Below are positions 1 through 6,619 of a stretch of DNA of 11,274 bases, piece after piece; the first letter of the stretch is position 1; each line of letters starts with the position of its first letter. The stretch spans positions 1-11,274 of the forward strand of contig RFTM01000028.1 in assembly GCA_009923475.1 (NCBI GenBank), read 5' to 3'. The DNA comes from Gammaproteobacteria bacterium. GTDB lineage: Bacteria; Pseudomonadota; Gammaproteobacteria; Steroidobacterales; Steroidobacteraceae. A model generated the notes under the pieces. That model had not been told where the DNA came from. It ran no database searches and saw nothing but the letters and a program-made list of their open reading frames with translations. The position numbers and the translations under genes are program-made.

Positions 1-184
1 CGGCGGGGGCGGCCGCGGGCTTCGCCGCCGGCGCGGGCTGGGCGGACGCCGTCGCGGCGAAGATCAGCAGCGAGAGCAGCAGCGAGAGCGGCGAAAGCCG
101 CGCCGCCGCGCGCGCGGCACGCGGCACGGGTGCAGGCCGCTCGCCGCCGAGGGCGCGGTCGGGGATGTCTGCGCGGTCGGTCAT
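1..184 (-). CDS. Probable exported protein, 5' part only (mfd-downstream gene)
   Basis: Seen: an open minus-strand frame starts at ATG 184-182, its ATGA overlapping the TGA stop of mfd, and runs off the left edge after 61 codons. The N-terminus is Arg-rich, then has a hydrophobic Leu/Ser/Ala core (LSPLSLLLSLLIFAATASA) and a plausible signal peptidase site after ASA, before a Pro/Ala/Lys-rich stretch. The hydrophobic core is encoded by two perfect copies of a 12-base unit (65-76 and 77-88). A GTG at 127-125 would give a more standard signal peptide of about 29 residues, whereas the ATG start adds about 19 residues ahead of it. Neither start has a good ribosome binding site. Known: in several gammaproteobacteria a gene of the CsiV family (periplasmic, peptidoglycan-binding) lies beside mfd. 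Inferred: this could be that gene, but too little protein is present to confirm it. Coupling to mfd translation is likely. Confidence 0.6.
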   Translation of the reverse strand, partial: MTDRADIPDRALGGERPAPVPRAARAAARLSPLSLLLSLLIFAATASAQPAPAAKPAAAPA

Positions 185-3100
185 GGGGCGATGATAGTCG
201 AGACGCCGCCGAGCCGCTGCAACAGGCCCGCGACGAAGTCGAAGCGGCCTGCGCCGTCGCCGGTCTCATGCGTCACCCGCAGTTTGAGCGGTCCCTCGAG
301 CCGGTATTCGCGCGGGCTGCGCTGCAGCAGGCCGATGACCGCCTTGGGGTCGATGCGGTTGTCCTGCTCGAACAGCAGGTAGCCGCCCTGCGGGCCGAAG
401 TCGAGGCGGCGCACGCCGAGCCGCCGCGCGGCGAGACGCAGGCGCGCGATCCGAAGGAGGTTGAGCGTGGCGGGCGGCGGCTCGCCGAAGCGGTCGGCGA
501 GCTCGGTGAGCATGGCCTCGAGCGCGGCCTCGTCCGGCGCGGCGGCGATGCGCTTGTAGAGCGCGAGCCGCAGCGACACGTCGCCGACGTACTCGTCGGG
601 GAGCAGGGCAGGCACGCGCAGCTCGACCTCGGACTGCGCGGCGAGCGGCGCGTCGAGGTCGGCGGTGCGGCCCTCGCGCAGCGCGCGCACCGCGCGGTCG
701 AGCAGGTCGAGGTACATCGTCAGGCCGACCTCGGCCATCTCGCCGCTCTGCTCCTCGCCGAGCAGCTCGCCTGCGCCGCGGATCTCGAGGTCGTGGGTGG
801 CGAGGACGAAGCCCGCGCCGAGGTCCTCGAGGGACTCGAGCGCCTCGAGGCGCTTGAGGGCGTCTCCGGCAAGCGCCTTGCGCGAGGGCACGAGCAGGTA
901 GGCGTAGGCGCGGTGGTGCGAGCGCCCGACCCGGCCGCGCATCTGGTGCAGCTGCGCGAGGCCGAAACGGTCGGCGCGGTCGATGATGATGGTGTTGGCG
1001 GTGGGCACGTCGATGCCGCTCTCGATGATGGTGGTGCACACCAGGATGTCGAAGCGGCGATGGTAGAAGTCGACCATCAGGGCCTCGAGGTCGCGCTCGC
1101 GCATCTGGCCGTGGCCGACGCGGACCTGCGCCTCGGGGACGAGCTTGGCGAGGTCGGCCGCGACCTTCTCGATGTCGCGGACCTCGTTGTGCACGAAGTA
1201 CACCTGCCCGCCGCGGCGCAGTTCGCGCAGGATCGCCTCGCGCACGGTGGCGCCGCTCCACTCGGTGACGAAGGTCTTGATGGGCAGCCGTTCGGCGGGC
1301 GGGGTCGCGATCAGCGACAGCTCGCGCAGGCCGCCGAGCGCCATGTTGAGGGTGCGCGGGATCGGCGTCGCGGTGAGCGTCAGCACGTGGACCTCGGCGC
1401 GCAGCGCCTTGAGCCGCTCCTTGTCGCGCACGCCGAAGCGGTGCTCCTCGTCGACGATGACGAGCCCGAGGTCCTTGAACCGGGCGCCGGCGTGCAACAG
1501 CCGGTGGGTCGCGACGACGATGTCGACCGTGCCGGCCTCGAGGCCGGCGAGCACGGCATCGCTCTCCTTGCCGGAGCGGAAGCGCGACAGCGATTCGATG
1601 CGCACCGGCCAGTCGGCGAAGCGGTCGGAGAAGTTGGCGTGGTGCTGCTGCGCGAGCAGGGTGGTGGGCACCAGCACGGCGACCTGCTTGCCGGCCTGCA
1701 CGGCGACGAAGGCGGCGCGCATCGCGACCTCCGTCTTGCCGAAGCCGACGTCGCCGCAGACGATGCGGTCCATCGGGGTCTCGGCGGCGAGGTCGGCGAC
1801 CACGCGCTCGATGGCCTCGGCCTGGTCGGCGGTCTCCTCGAAGGGGAAGCCGTTGGCGAAGGCCTGGTACTCGAGGTCCCGCCGTTCGAGCCGGGGCCCG
1901 CGCCTTGCCCGGCGGCGGGCATACAGGTCGAGCAGCTCCGCGGCGACGTCGCGCACCTTCTCGGCGGCCTTGCGCCGCGCGCGCGACCACTGGTCCGAGC
2001 CGAGCTTGTGCAGCGGCGCCGTCTCCGGCGCGCCGCCGGTGTAACGCGACACCAGGTGCAGCGAGTGCACGGGGACGTAGAGCTTGTCGCCGCCCGCGTA
2101 TTCGAGCACCAGGAACTCGCCCGGTTGTCCGCCGACCTCCATCGCCTGCAGGCCGACATAGCGGCCGACGCCGTATCCCTCGTGCACCACCGGCGCGCCC
2201 GCCGCGAGGGTCTGCAGGTCGCGCAGGATCGCGCCCGGGTCGGCGTTGACCTTGCGCCGTCGCCGCTCCTGCCGCGCGCGCGTGCCGAACAGCTGGGACT
2301 CGGAGAGCACCGCGAGCGGCGGTTCGAGCAGCAGCAGCCCTTCGAGGTCGGGCGCGACGGTGAGCGCGAGGCGGGCCTCCGACCCGAGGAACCCGGGCCA
2401 ACCGTCGCAGGGCGTGGCGCGCAGCTTCGCGCCGCGCAACAGCTCCGACAGCACTTCGCGCCGCCCGGGAGAGTCGGCGGCGAGCAGCACCCGCCCCTCG
2501 AAGCCGTCGAGGAAGGCCTGCAGCGGCGCCAGCGGCTGCTCGGCGCGTGCGTCGAGCTGCAGGGGGCGCGGCAGTCCGACGCGGAACTCCGACACGGCCG
2601 GATCGGGCGCCGCGTCGCTCCCGGTCCCGCGGAACGCCTCCACCTCGATGCGCGGCCGCTGCGCGAGGGCCACCTCGAGCGCCGCCGGTTCGACGAACAG
2701 CTCCTCGGGGGCGAGCAGCGGCCGCTCGATGTCCCCCGACAGCATCGCGTGGCGCTCGCGCAGCGCGGCCCAGGCGCGTTGCAGCGCGTCGGCTCGGTCG
2801 GGCGTCAGGTCGGCGATCACGGCGTCGGCGGGCAGGTAGTCGAACAGCGTGTCGGTGGCGTCGAAGAAGAGCGGCAGCCAGCTCTCGATGCCGGCGGGCG
2901 CGAGGCCCTCGCTCACGCCGCGATAGAGCGGGCTGCGCGTCGGGTCGCCCTCGAACCGGGCGCGCCAACGGCGGCGGAACGCCCGCACCGCGTCGGCGTC
3001 GAGCGGCAGCTCTCGCGCCGGCAGCAGCCGCAGTTCGGGCAGGGTGTCGAGCGAGCGCTGCGTCTGCGGGTCGAAACGGCGGATGGCCTCGATGCGGTCG

Positions 3101-3663
3101 TCGAACAGGTCGATGCGCAGCGGTTCGTCCACGCCCATCGGGAACACGTCGAGCAGCGAGCCGCGCACCGCGAACTCGCCGGGCGCGGTGACCTGCGACA
3201 CGGCGGCATAGCCGGCCTCCGCGAGGCGCAGGCGGAACGCCTCAAGGGCCAGCGTGTCGCCGGCGGCCAGCGAGAAGCTGCGGGCCGCCACCCAGCTGCG
3301 CGGCGGCAGTCTTTGGAGCAGGGTGTCGAGCGTGACGAGCACGATGCCGCGGCGCAGCGCCGGCAGCCCGGCGAGCGTGCGCAGCCGCTCGGAGGTGATG
3401 TCGGGCAGCGGCGAGAACCGGTCCCAGGGCAGCACCTCCCAGTCGGGCAGCGACAGCACCGGCAGTCCCTGGGGCGCGAAGAAGGCGAGCTCCGCGCGCC
3501 GTCGGTCGAGGCTGCGGTTGTCCGGCTCGACGACGATCCAGGGGCGGGCGTCGTGCAGCGCCGCCTCGGCGAGGGCGAGCGCGGTCGCGCTGCCGCGCAG
3601 TCCGGTCCAGCGCACCGAAGGGCGCCCGGCGTCGGGGATGGATGGCCGGAGTAGCCGCGACAT
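181..3663 (-). CDS. mfd: Transcription-repair coupling factor Mfd
   Basis: Complete 1160-residue protein (E. coli Mfd is 1148). Mfd is a cytoplasmic ATP-driven DNA translocase that pushes RNA polymerase off lesions and recruits UvrA for nucleotide excision repair. Seen: an N-terminal UvrB-like module with R167, R183 and F187 which, by my alignment by eye, match the UvrA-contacting R165, R181 and F185 of E. coli; the RNA polymerase-interacting domain at about 488-545 (HEGYGVGRYVGL, YVPVHSLHLVSRY); and a RecG-like motor with Walker A GDVGFGKTE (637-645), DEEH (738-741), TATPIPRTLN (764-773), GHGQMRERD (850-858), TTIIESGIDVP (877-887) and QMRGRVGR (907-914). The C-terminal domain is also present. 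No motif is missing. The ATG at 3663 gives the expected N-terminus, but its ribosome binding site is weak. It is transcribed divergently from lolC, and its stop overlaps the ATG of the next minus-strand gene. Confidence 0.98.
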   Translation of the reverse strand: MSRLLRPSIPDAGRPSVRWTGLRGSATALALAEAALHDARPWIVVEPDNRSLDRRRAELAFFAPQGLPVLSLPDWEVLPWDRFSPLPDITSERLRTLAGLPALRRGIVLVTLDTLLQRLPPRSWVAARSFSLAAGDTLALEAFRLRLAEAGYAAVSQVTAPGEFAVRGSLLDVFPMGVDEPLRIDLFDDRIEAIRRFDPQTQRSLDTLPELRLLPARELPLDADAVRAFRRRWRARFEGDPTRSPLYRGVSEGLAPAGIESWLPLFFDATDTLFDYLPADAVIADLTPDRADALQRAWAALRERHAMLSGDIERPLLAPEELFVEPAALEVALAQRPRIEVEAFRGTGSDAAPDPAVSEFRVGLPRPLQLDARAEQPLAPLQAFLDGFEGRVLLAADSPGRREVLSELLRGAKLRATPCDGWPGFLGSEARLALTVAPDLEGLLLLEPPLAVLSESQLFGTRARQERRRRKVNADPGAILRDLQTLAAGAPVVHEGYGVGRYVGLQAMEVGGQPGEFLVLEYAGGDKLYVPVHSLHLVSRYTGGAPETAPLHKLGSDQWSRARRKAAEKVRDVAAELLDLYARRRARRGPRLERRDLEYQAFANGFPFEETADQAEAIERVVADLAAETPMDRIVCGDVGFGKTEVAMRAAFVAVQAGKQVAVLVPTTLLAQQHHANFSDRFADWPVRIESLSRFRSGKESDAVLAGLEAGTVDIVVATHRLLHAGARFKDLGLVIVDEEHRFGVRDKERLKALRAEVHVLTLTATPIPRTLNMALGGLRELSLIATPPAERLPIKTFVTEWSGATVREAILRELRRGGQVYFVHNEVRDIEKVAADLAKLVPEAQVRVGHGQMRERDLEALMVDFYHRRFDILVCTTIIESGIDVPTANTIIIDRADRFGLAQLHQMRGRVGRSHHRAYAYLLVPSRKALAGDALKRLEALESLEDLGAGFVLATHDLEIRGAGELLGEEQSGEMAEVGLTMYLDLLDRAVRALREGRTADLDAPLAAQSEVELRVPALLPDEYVGDVSLRLALYKRIAAAPDEAALEAMLTELADRFGEPPPATLNLLRIARLRLAARRLGVRRLDFGPQGGYLLFEQDNRIDPKAVIGLLQRSPREYRLEGPLKLRVTHETGDGAGRFDFVAGLLQRLGGVSTIIAP

Positions 3664-3730
3664 GGGCGCGCAAGCTTACAGCCCCGCCGCCATGAGGCAA
3701 GGGGCGCGATGTGGTTTAATCGGCGCAGCC
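3664..3730. promoter_or_regulatory. Divergent spacer between mfd and lolC, possible promoters
   Basis: These 67 bases separate two divergent genes and must hold at least part of both promoters. On the plus strand an extended -10-like element, TG-G-TTTAAT, lies at 3712-3720, with no convincing -35 box. If used, transcription would start only a few bases before the lolC ATG at 3731, giving an almost leaderless mRNA. On the minus strand a weak -10-like TGTAAG lies close to the mfd start. A HindIII-type palindrome, AAGCTT (3672-3677), is present, but nothing suggests it is an operator. The assignment rests on position and base composition only. Confidence 0.35.
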
Positions 3731-4999
3731 ATGTTCCAGCCGCTGCCGCTGTTCGTGGGGCTGCGCTACGTGCGCTCCCGGACGCGCAAGTTCTTCGTCT
3801 CCTTCATCACCTGGGTGTCGCTCGCCGGGGTCTGCGTGGGCGTGGCGGCGATGATCGTCGTGCTGTCGGTCATGAACGGTTTCGAGGGGGTCTCGCGGCA
3901 GCGCCTGCTGTCGCTGGCGGCGCACGCCCGCGTGATCGTCGCGCCCGGCGACGAGGCGGCCGCCGGGGCGCGCGACCCGGCCGTCTGGCAGCGGGCGATC
4001 GCGACGCTGCAGGGGCGGCCCGGCGTCAGCGGGGTCGCGCCCTATGCCGAGCTCCAGGTGCTCGCGCTGCTCGGTCCCGAGACCCGGCCCCTGCAGTTGC
4101 GCGGCATCGACCCCGCGCTCGAACCGCGCGTCTCGGATGCCGCGCGCTCCCTGCGCGCCGGCAGCCTCGATGAGCTGCGTCCCGGCGCGGGGGCGCTGGT
4201 GCTCGGCAGCGGCGTCGCGGCCTGGCTCGGCGCCGGCGTCGGCGACCGGGTGACGCTGCTGGTGCCGGGCGTCGACGCGGGCGGCACGCCCGTGCCGCGC
4301 ATGCGCGAGTTCCAGGTCGCCGGAATCTTCGAGGTGGGACATCCGGAGCACGACGGAGCGCTCGCGCTCGGCAACATGGAGGAGGTGTTCGCGCTCGCCG
4401 GCGACGACCCCCGCGCGTTCGGCATCAACCTGCGCTTCGCCGACGCGCTGCAGGCGCCTGCCGGCGCGCGCGCCGCCGCTGCGGCCTTGCCTGCCACGCT
4501 GACGGTGCGCGACTGGACGCAGGACCACGCGAGCTACTTCCGCGCGGTCCGCATCGAGAAGACCATGATGACCCTGATCCTGCTGCTGATCGTCGCCGTG
4601 GCCGCGTTCAACATCGTCGCGATGCTGGTGATGGTGGTGACCGACAAGCGCACCGACATCGCCATCCTGCGCACGCTCGGCGCCTCGCCCCGCGGGGTCA
4701 TGGGCGTGTTCCTGGTGCAGGGCCTCGCCATCGGCTGGGGAGGCGTGCTGCTCGGCGTGCTGCTCGGCGTGCTGCTCGCGGCCAACGCCACCGAGGCGGT
4801 GTCCTTCCTCGAGCGCCTGTTCGGCTTCCGCGTCATGGACCCCTCGGTGTTCGCGATCTCGCGCATCCCCTCGGAGCTGCGTTGGGGCAACGTCGGCATG
4901 GTGGCCGCCGCCGCGCTGCTCGTCACAGCCCTCGCCACCGTCTATCCCGCCTGGCGGGCCTCGCGGGTCGCCCCCGCCGAGGCGCTGCGCTACGAGTAG
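3731..4999 (+). CDS. lolC: Lipoprotein-releasing ABC transporter permease, LolC type
   Basis: Complete 422-residue inner-membrane permease (the family is usually about 400-415). With LolD and a second permease it extracts outer-membrane lipoproteins and passes them to LolA. Seen: the N-terminus MFQPLPLFVGLRY closely resembles E. coli LolC and fixes the start at ATG 3731. TM1 is about 25-48 and ends in the family motif LSVMNGFE (45-52). A large periplasmic domain (about 52-275) includes LQLRGIDP (121-128). The FtsX-type core has TM2 at about 278-303, the cytoplasmic DIAILRTLGAS segment (309-319) that normally contacts the ATPase, TM3 at about 322-350 and TM4 at about 386-408. The C-terminus PAEALRYE matches E. 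coli LolC. All four helices are present. It is the first gene of the plus-strand run, and the damaged lolE begins 6 bases after its TAG. No strong ribosome binding site is visible. Confidence 0.95.
   Translation: MFQPLPLFVGLRYVRSRTRKFFVSFITWVSLAGVCVGVAAMIVVLSVMNGFEGVSRQRLLSLAAHARVIVAPGDEAAAGARDPAVWQRAIATLQGRPGVSGVAPYAELQVLALLGPETRPLQLRGIDPALEPRVSDAARSLRAGSLDELRPGAGALVLGSGVAAWLGAGVGDRVTLLVPGVDAGGTPVPRMREFQVAGIFEVGHPEHDGALALGNMEEVFALAGDDPRAFGINLRFADALQAPAGARAAAAALPATLTVRDWTQDHASYFRAVRIEKTMMTLILLLIVAVAAFNIVAMLVMVVTDKRTDIAILRTLGASPRGVMGVFLVQGLAIGWGGVLLGVLLGVLLAANATEAVSFLERLFGFRVMDPSVFAISRIPSELRWGNVGMVAAAALLVTALATVYPAWRASRVAPAEALRYE
4742..4777 (+). repeat. Three perfect tandem copies of a 12-base unit in lolC
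   Basis: The unit GGCGTGCTGCTC occurs three times without mismatch (4742-4753, 4754-4765, 4766-4777). It encodes three successive Gly-Val-Leu-Leu blocks in transmembrane helix 3 of LolC. Because the unit is four codons long, gain or loss of a copy would lengthen or shorten the helix without breaking the frame. The repeat may simply reflect a repetitive helix encoded with strongly biased codons. Confidence 0.85.
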
Positions 5000-5005
5000 C
5001 CGCCC

Positions 5006-5828
5006 TTGGTCACCCGTTGGGAATGGCTGGTCGGCACGCGACACCTGCGCTCGGCGCACCGGCGCGGCTTCGTGTCGTTCGTGGCCGCGATCTCGGTGGT
5101 CGGGCTCGCGCTCGGCGTCGCGGTGCTGGTGGTGGTGCTGTCGGTGATGAACGGCTTCGAGCGCGAACTGCGCTCGCGCATGCTGTCGGTGACCTCGCAT
5201 GCCACGCTCACCGGCCTCGAGGGATCGATCGCCGATTGGCGCGCGGCGCGCACGCTCGCGCTGCGGCAGCCGGGCGTCCTGCAGGCGGTGCCCTTCATCG
5301 AGTCGCAGGCGATGCTGGCGCGCGGCCAGCGCGTGCTCGGCACGGCGGTGCGCGGCATCGACCCCGCGCTGGAGGCGAAGGCCACCGGCCTCGGCCAGCG
5401 CCTCTCCGGGGCGCGGCTCGAGGACCTGCAGCCCGGCAGCTGGCGCATCATCCTCGGCGCGGCGCTCGCGGCCGAACTCGGCGCGAGCCGCGGCGACACG
5501 CTGGTGCTCATCGCCCCGGAAGGCAGCGCCACGCCGGAGGGCGTGGTGCCGCGCATGCGGCGCGTCACGGTCGCCGGCACCTTCTCGTCCGGCATGTACG
5601 AGTTCGACCGCGGTCTCGCGCTGCTCAACGTGGCCGATGCGGCGCGCCTCTACCACGCGGTTCCTCGACCCCAGCGTCTACTTCATGGCGGACCTGCCGG
5701 CGGCCGTGGAGTGGGGCGACGTGGCGCGCGTCTGCGGCGCCGCCTTCCTGATGTGCGCGCTGGCGACGCTCTATCCCGCGTGGCGCGCCGCGCGTACGCT
5801 GCCGGCGGAGGCCCTGCGACATGACTGA
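5006..5828 (+). pseudogene. lolE: Second Lol permease (LolE type) with an internal frame-disrupting deletion
   Basis: Seen: from TTG 5006 the frame encodes a normal LolC/LolE N-terminus: MVTRWEWLVGTRHLR, TM1 at about 23-47, LSVMNGFEREL, and the periplasmic domain through VRGIDP and VTVAGTF up to about residue 218 (5659). After 5660 this frame becomes Arg-rich nonsense and stops at 5824. The family C-terminus resumes at about 5661 in another frame (FLDPSVYFMADLP, TM4, [14 protein letters not shown]), stopping at 5828 inside lolD. Compared with LolC next door, about 144 codons are missing between these points: the end of the periplasmic domain, TM2, the ATPase-contacting loop and TM3. The frame change implies that the lost length is 3n+2 bases, around 430. 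The product as read is 272 residues. A frameshift could not restore function because the core is absent. There are no other lesions, so the event is either recent or an assembly error. The lolD ribosome binding site inside the remnant is intact. Confidence 0.88.
5807..5811 (+). promoter_or_regulatory. Strong ribosome binding site for lolD
   Basis: GGAGG lies 9 bases before the ATG at 5821, inside the surviving 3' end of the lolE remnant. It is the clearest Shine-Dalgarno sequence in the Lol cluster and supports the 5821 start. It also means lolD can be translated even though the upstream lolE frame is broken. Confidence 0.75.
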
Positions 5829-6552
5829 CCCGACCCGCACCGATCCATCGCCCGCGACCGCGCCGGTCCTCGAGGCCGAGGGCGTGGTGCGCGATTTCCG
5901 CGAGGGCGCATCGACGCTGCGCGTGCTCGACGGCCTCGCGCTGCGCGTCGCGCGCGGCGAGCGCATCGCCATCGTGGGCGCATCCGGTTCCGGCAAGACC
6001 ACGCTGCTGCAGATCCTCGGCGGCCTCGACCGGCCGACCGCGGGCACGGTACGCATCGAGGGGCGCGACATCCATGCGCTCGGCGAGCGCGAGCGCGGCG
6101 CGCTGCGCAACCGGACGATGGGCTTCATCTACCAGTTCCATCACCTGCTGCCGGAGTTCAGCGCGCTCGAGAACGTCGCGATGCCGTTGCTGGTGCGGCG
6201 GCTGCCCGCGGCCGAGGCGGAGGCTCGCGCGTCGGAGCTGCTCGGGCGCGTGGGTCTCGGCGCGCGCCTCGGCCACCGGCCGCACGAGCTGTCGGGCGGC
6301 GAGCGTCAGCGTGCGGCGGTCGCGCGCGCTCTCGTGACGGAACCGCTGCTGGTGTTCGCCGACGAACCGACGGGCAACCTCGACGGCCGCAACGCGGCCC
6401 AGGTCTTCGACCTCATGCTGGAGCTCAACCGCGAGCGCGGCACCAGTCTCGTCATCGTCACCCACGACGAGCGGCTCGCCGCGCGGCTCGACCGCAGGCT
6501 GGTGTTGCGAGACGGGCGGCTGCACGGCACGGATCTCGACGAACAGCGCTGA
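5821..6552 (+). CDS. lolD: Lipoprotein-releasing system ATP-binding protein LolD
   Basis: Complete 243-residue cytoplasmic ABC ATPase that powers lipoprotein release by the LolC/LolE permeases. Seen: Walker [10 protein letters not shown] (53-61), Q-loop Q105, ABC signature LSGGE (157-161), Walker B LLVFADEP (176-183) and H-loop His215. The stretch [16 protein letters not shown] followed by AMPLLV (104-125) is characteristic of LolD rather than of generic MacB- or FtsE-type ATPases. The first about 14 residues are an Asp/Thr/Pro-rich extension that is probably disordered. The ATG is supported by GGAGG at 5807-5811 and overlaps the end of the lolE remnant by 8 bases, an arrangement typical of translational coupling. 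The order here is permease-permease-ATPase, whereas E. coli has lolC-lolD-lolE. All catalytic motifs are intact, so the ATPase itself looks functional. Confidence 0.97.
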   Translation: MTDPTRTDPSPATAPVLEAEGVVRDFREGASTLRVLDGLALRVARGERIAIVGASGSGKTTLLQILGGLDRPTAGTVRIEGRDIHALGERERGALRNRTMGFIYQFHHLLPEFSALENVAMPLLVRRLPAAEAEARASELLGRVGLGARLGHRPHELSGGERQRAAVARALVTEPLLVFADEPTGNLDGRNAAQVFDLMLELNRERGTSLVIVTHDERLAARLDRRLVLRDGRLHGTDLDEQR

Positions 6553-6607
6553 TTCGCGCGTTGCCGCCCGGCCGCGCAGCCGGTAGACCTGCCGCCTGCG
6601 TTGCAGC

Positions 6608-6612
6608 GAGGG
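6608..6612 (+). promoter_or_regulatory. Ribosome binding site deciding the comEC start
   Basis: GAGGG ends 7 bases before TTG 6620, an ideal spacing, but 16 bases before the in-frame ATG at 6629. This favours the TTG as the comEC start, although the two starts differ by only three codons. Confidence 0.5.
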
Positions 6613-6619
6613 CGGGCAG

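Noticed and set aside
130..3654. An open frame of 1174 codons on the plus strand, antisense to nearly all of mfd
   Set aside because: It is exactly in register with the mfd codons, so its stops would require TTA, CTA or TCA codons in mfd, which are very rare in this GC-rich DNA. It ends precisely where mfd uses CTA near its start. Its translation is low-complexity and Arg/Glu/Gly/Ala-rich, with no recognisable domain.
3716..5656. Minus-strand frame of 646 codons opposite lolC and the 5' part of lolE
   Set aside because: It is a compositional shadow of the Lol permease genes and has no start signal or protein features of its own.
5006..5828. Programmed frameshifting to produce full LolE
   Set aside because: No slippery heptamer is seen at the junction, and a frameshift could not supply the missing helices 2 and 3. 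A deletion or assembly gap explains the data better.
6568..6583. Inverted repeat CCGGC...GCCGG between lolD and comEC as a terminator
   Set aside because: The stem is only 5 base pairs and is not followed by a T-run. In DNA this GC-rich, such short palindromes are expected by chance.
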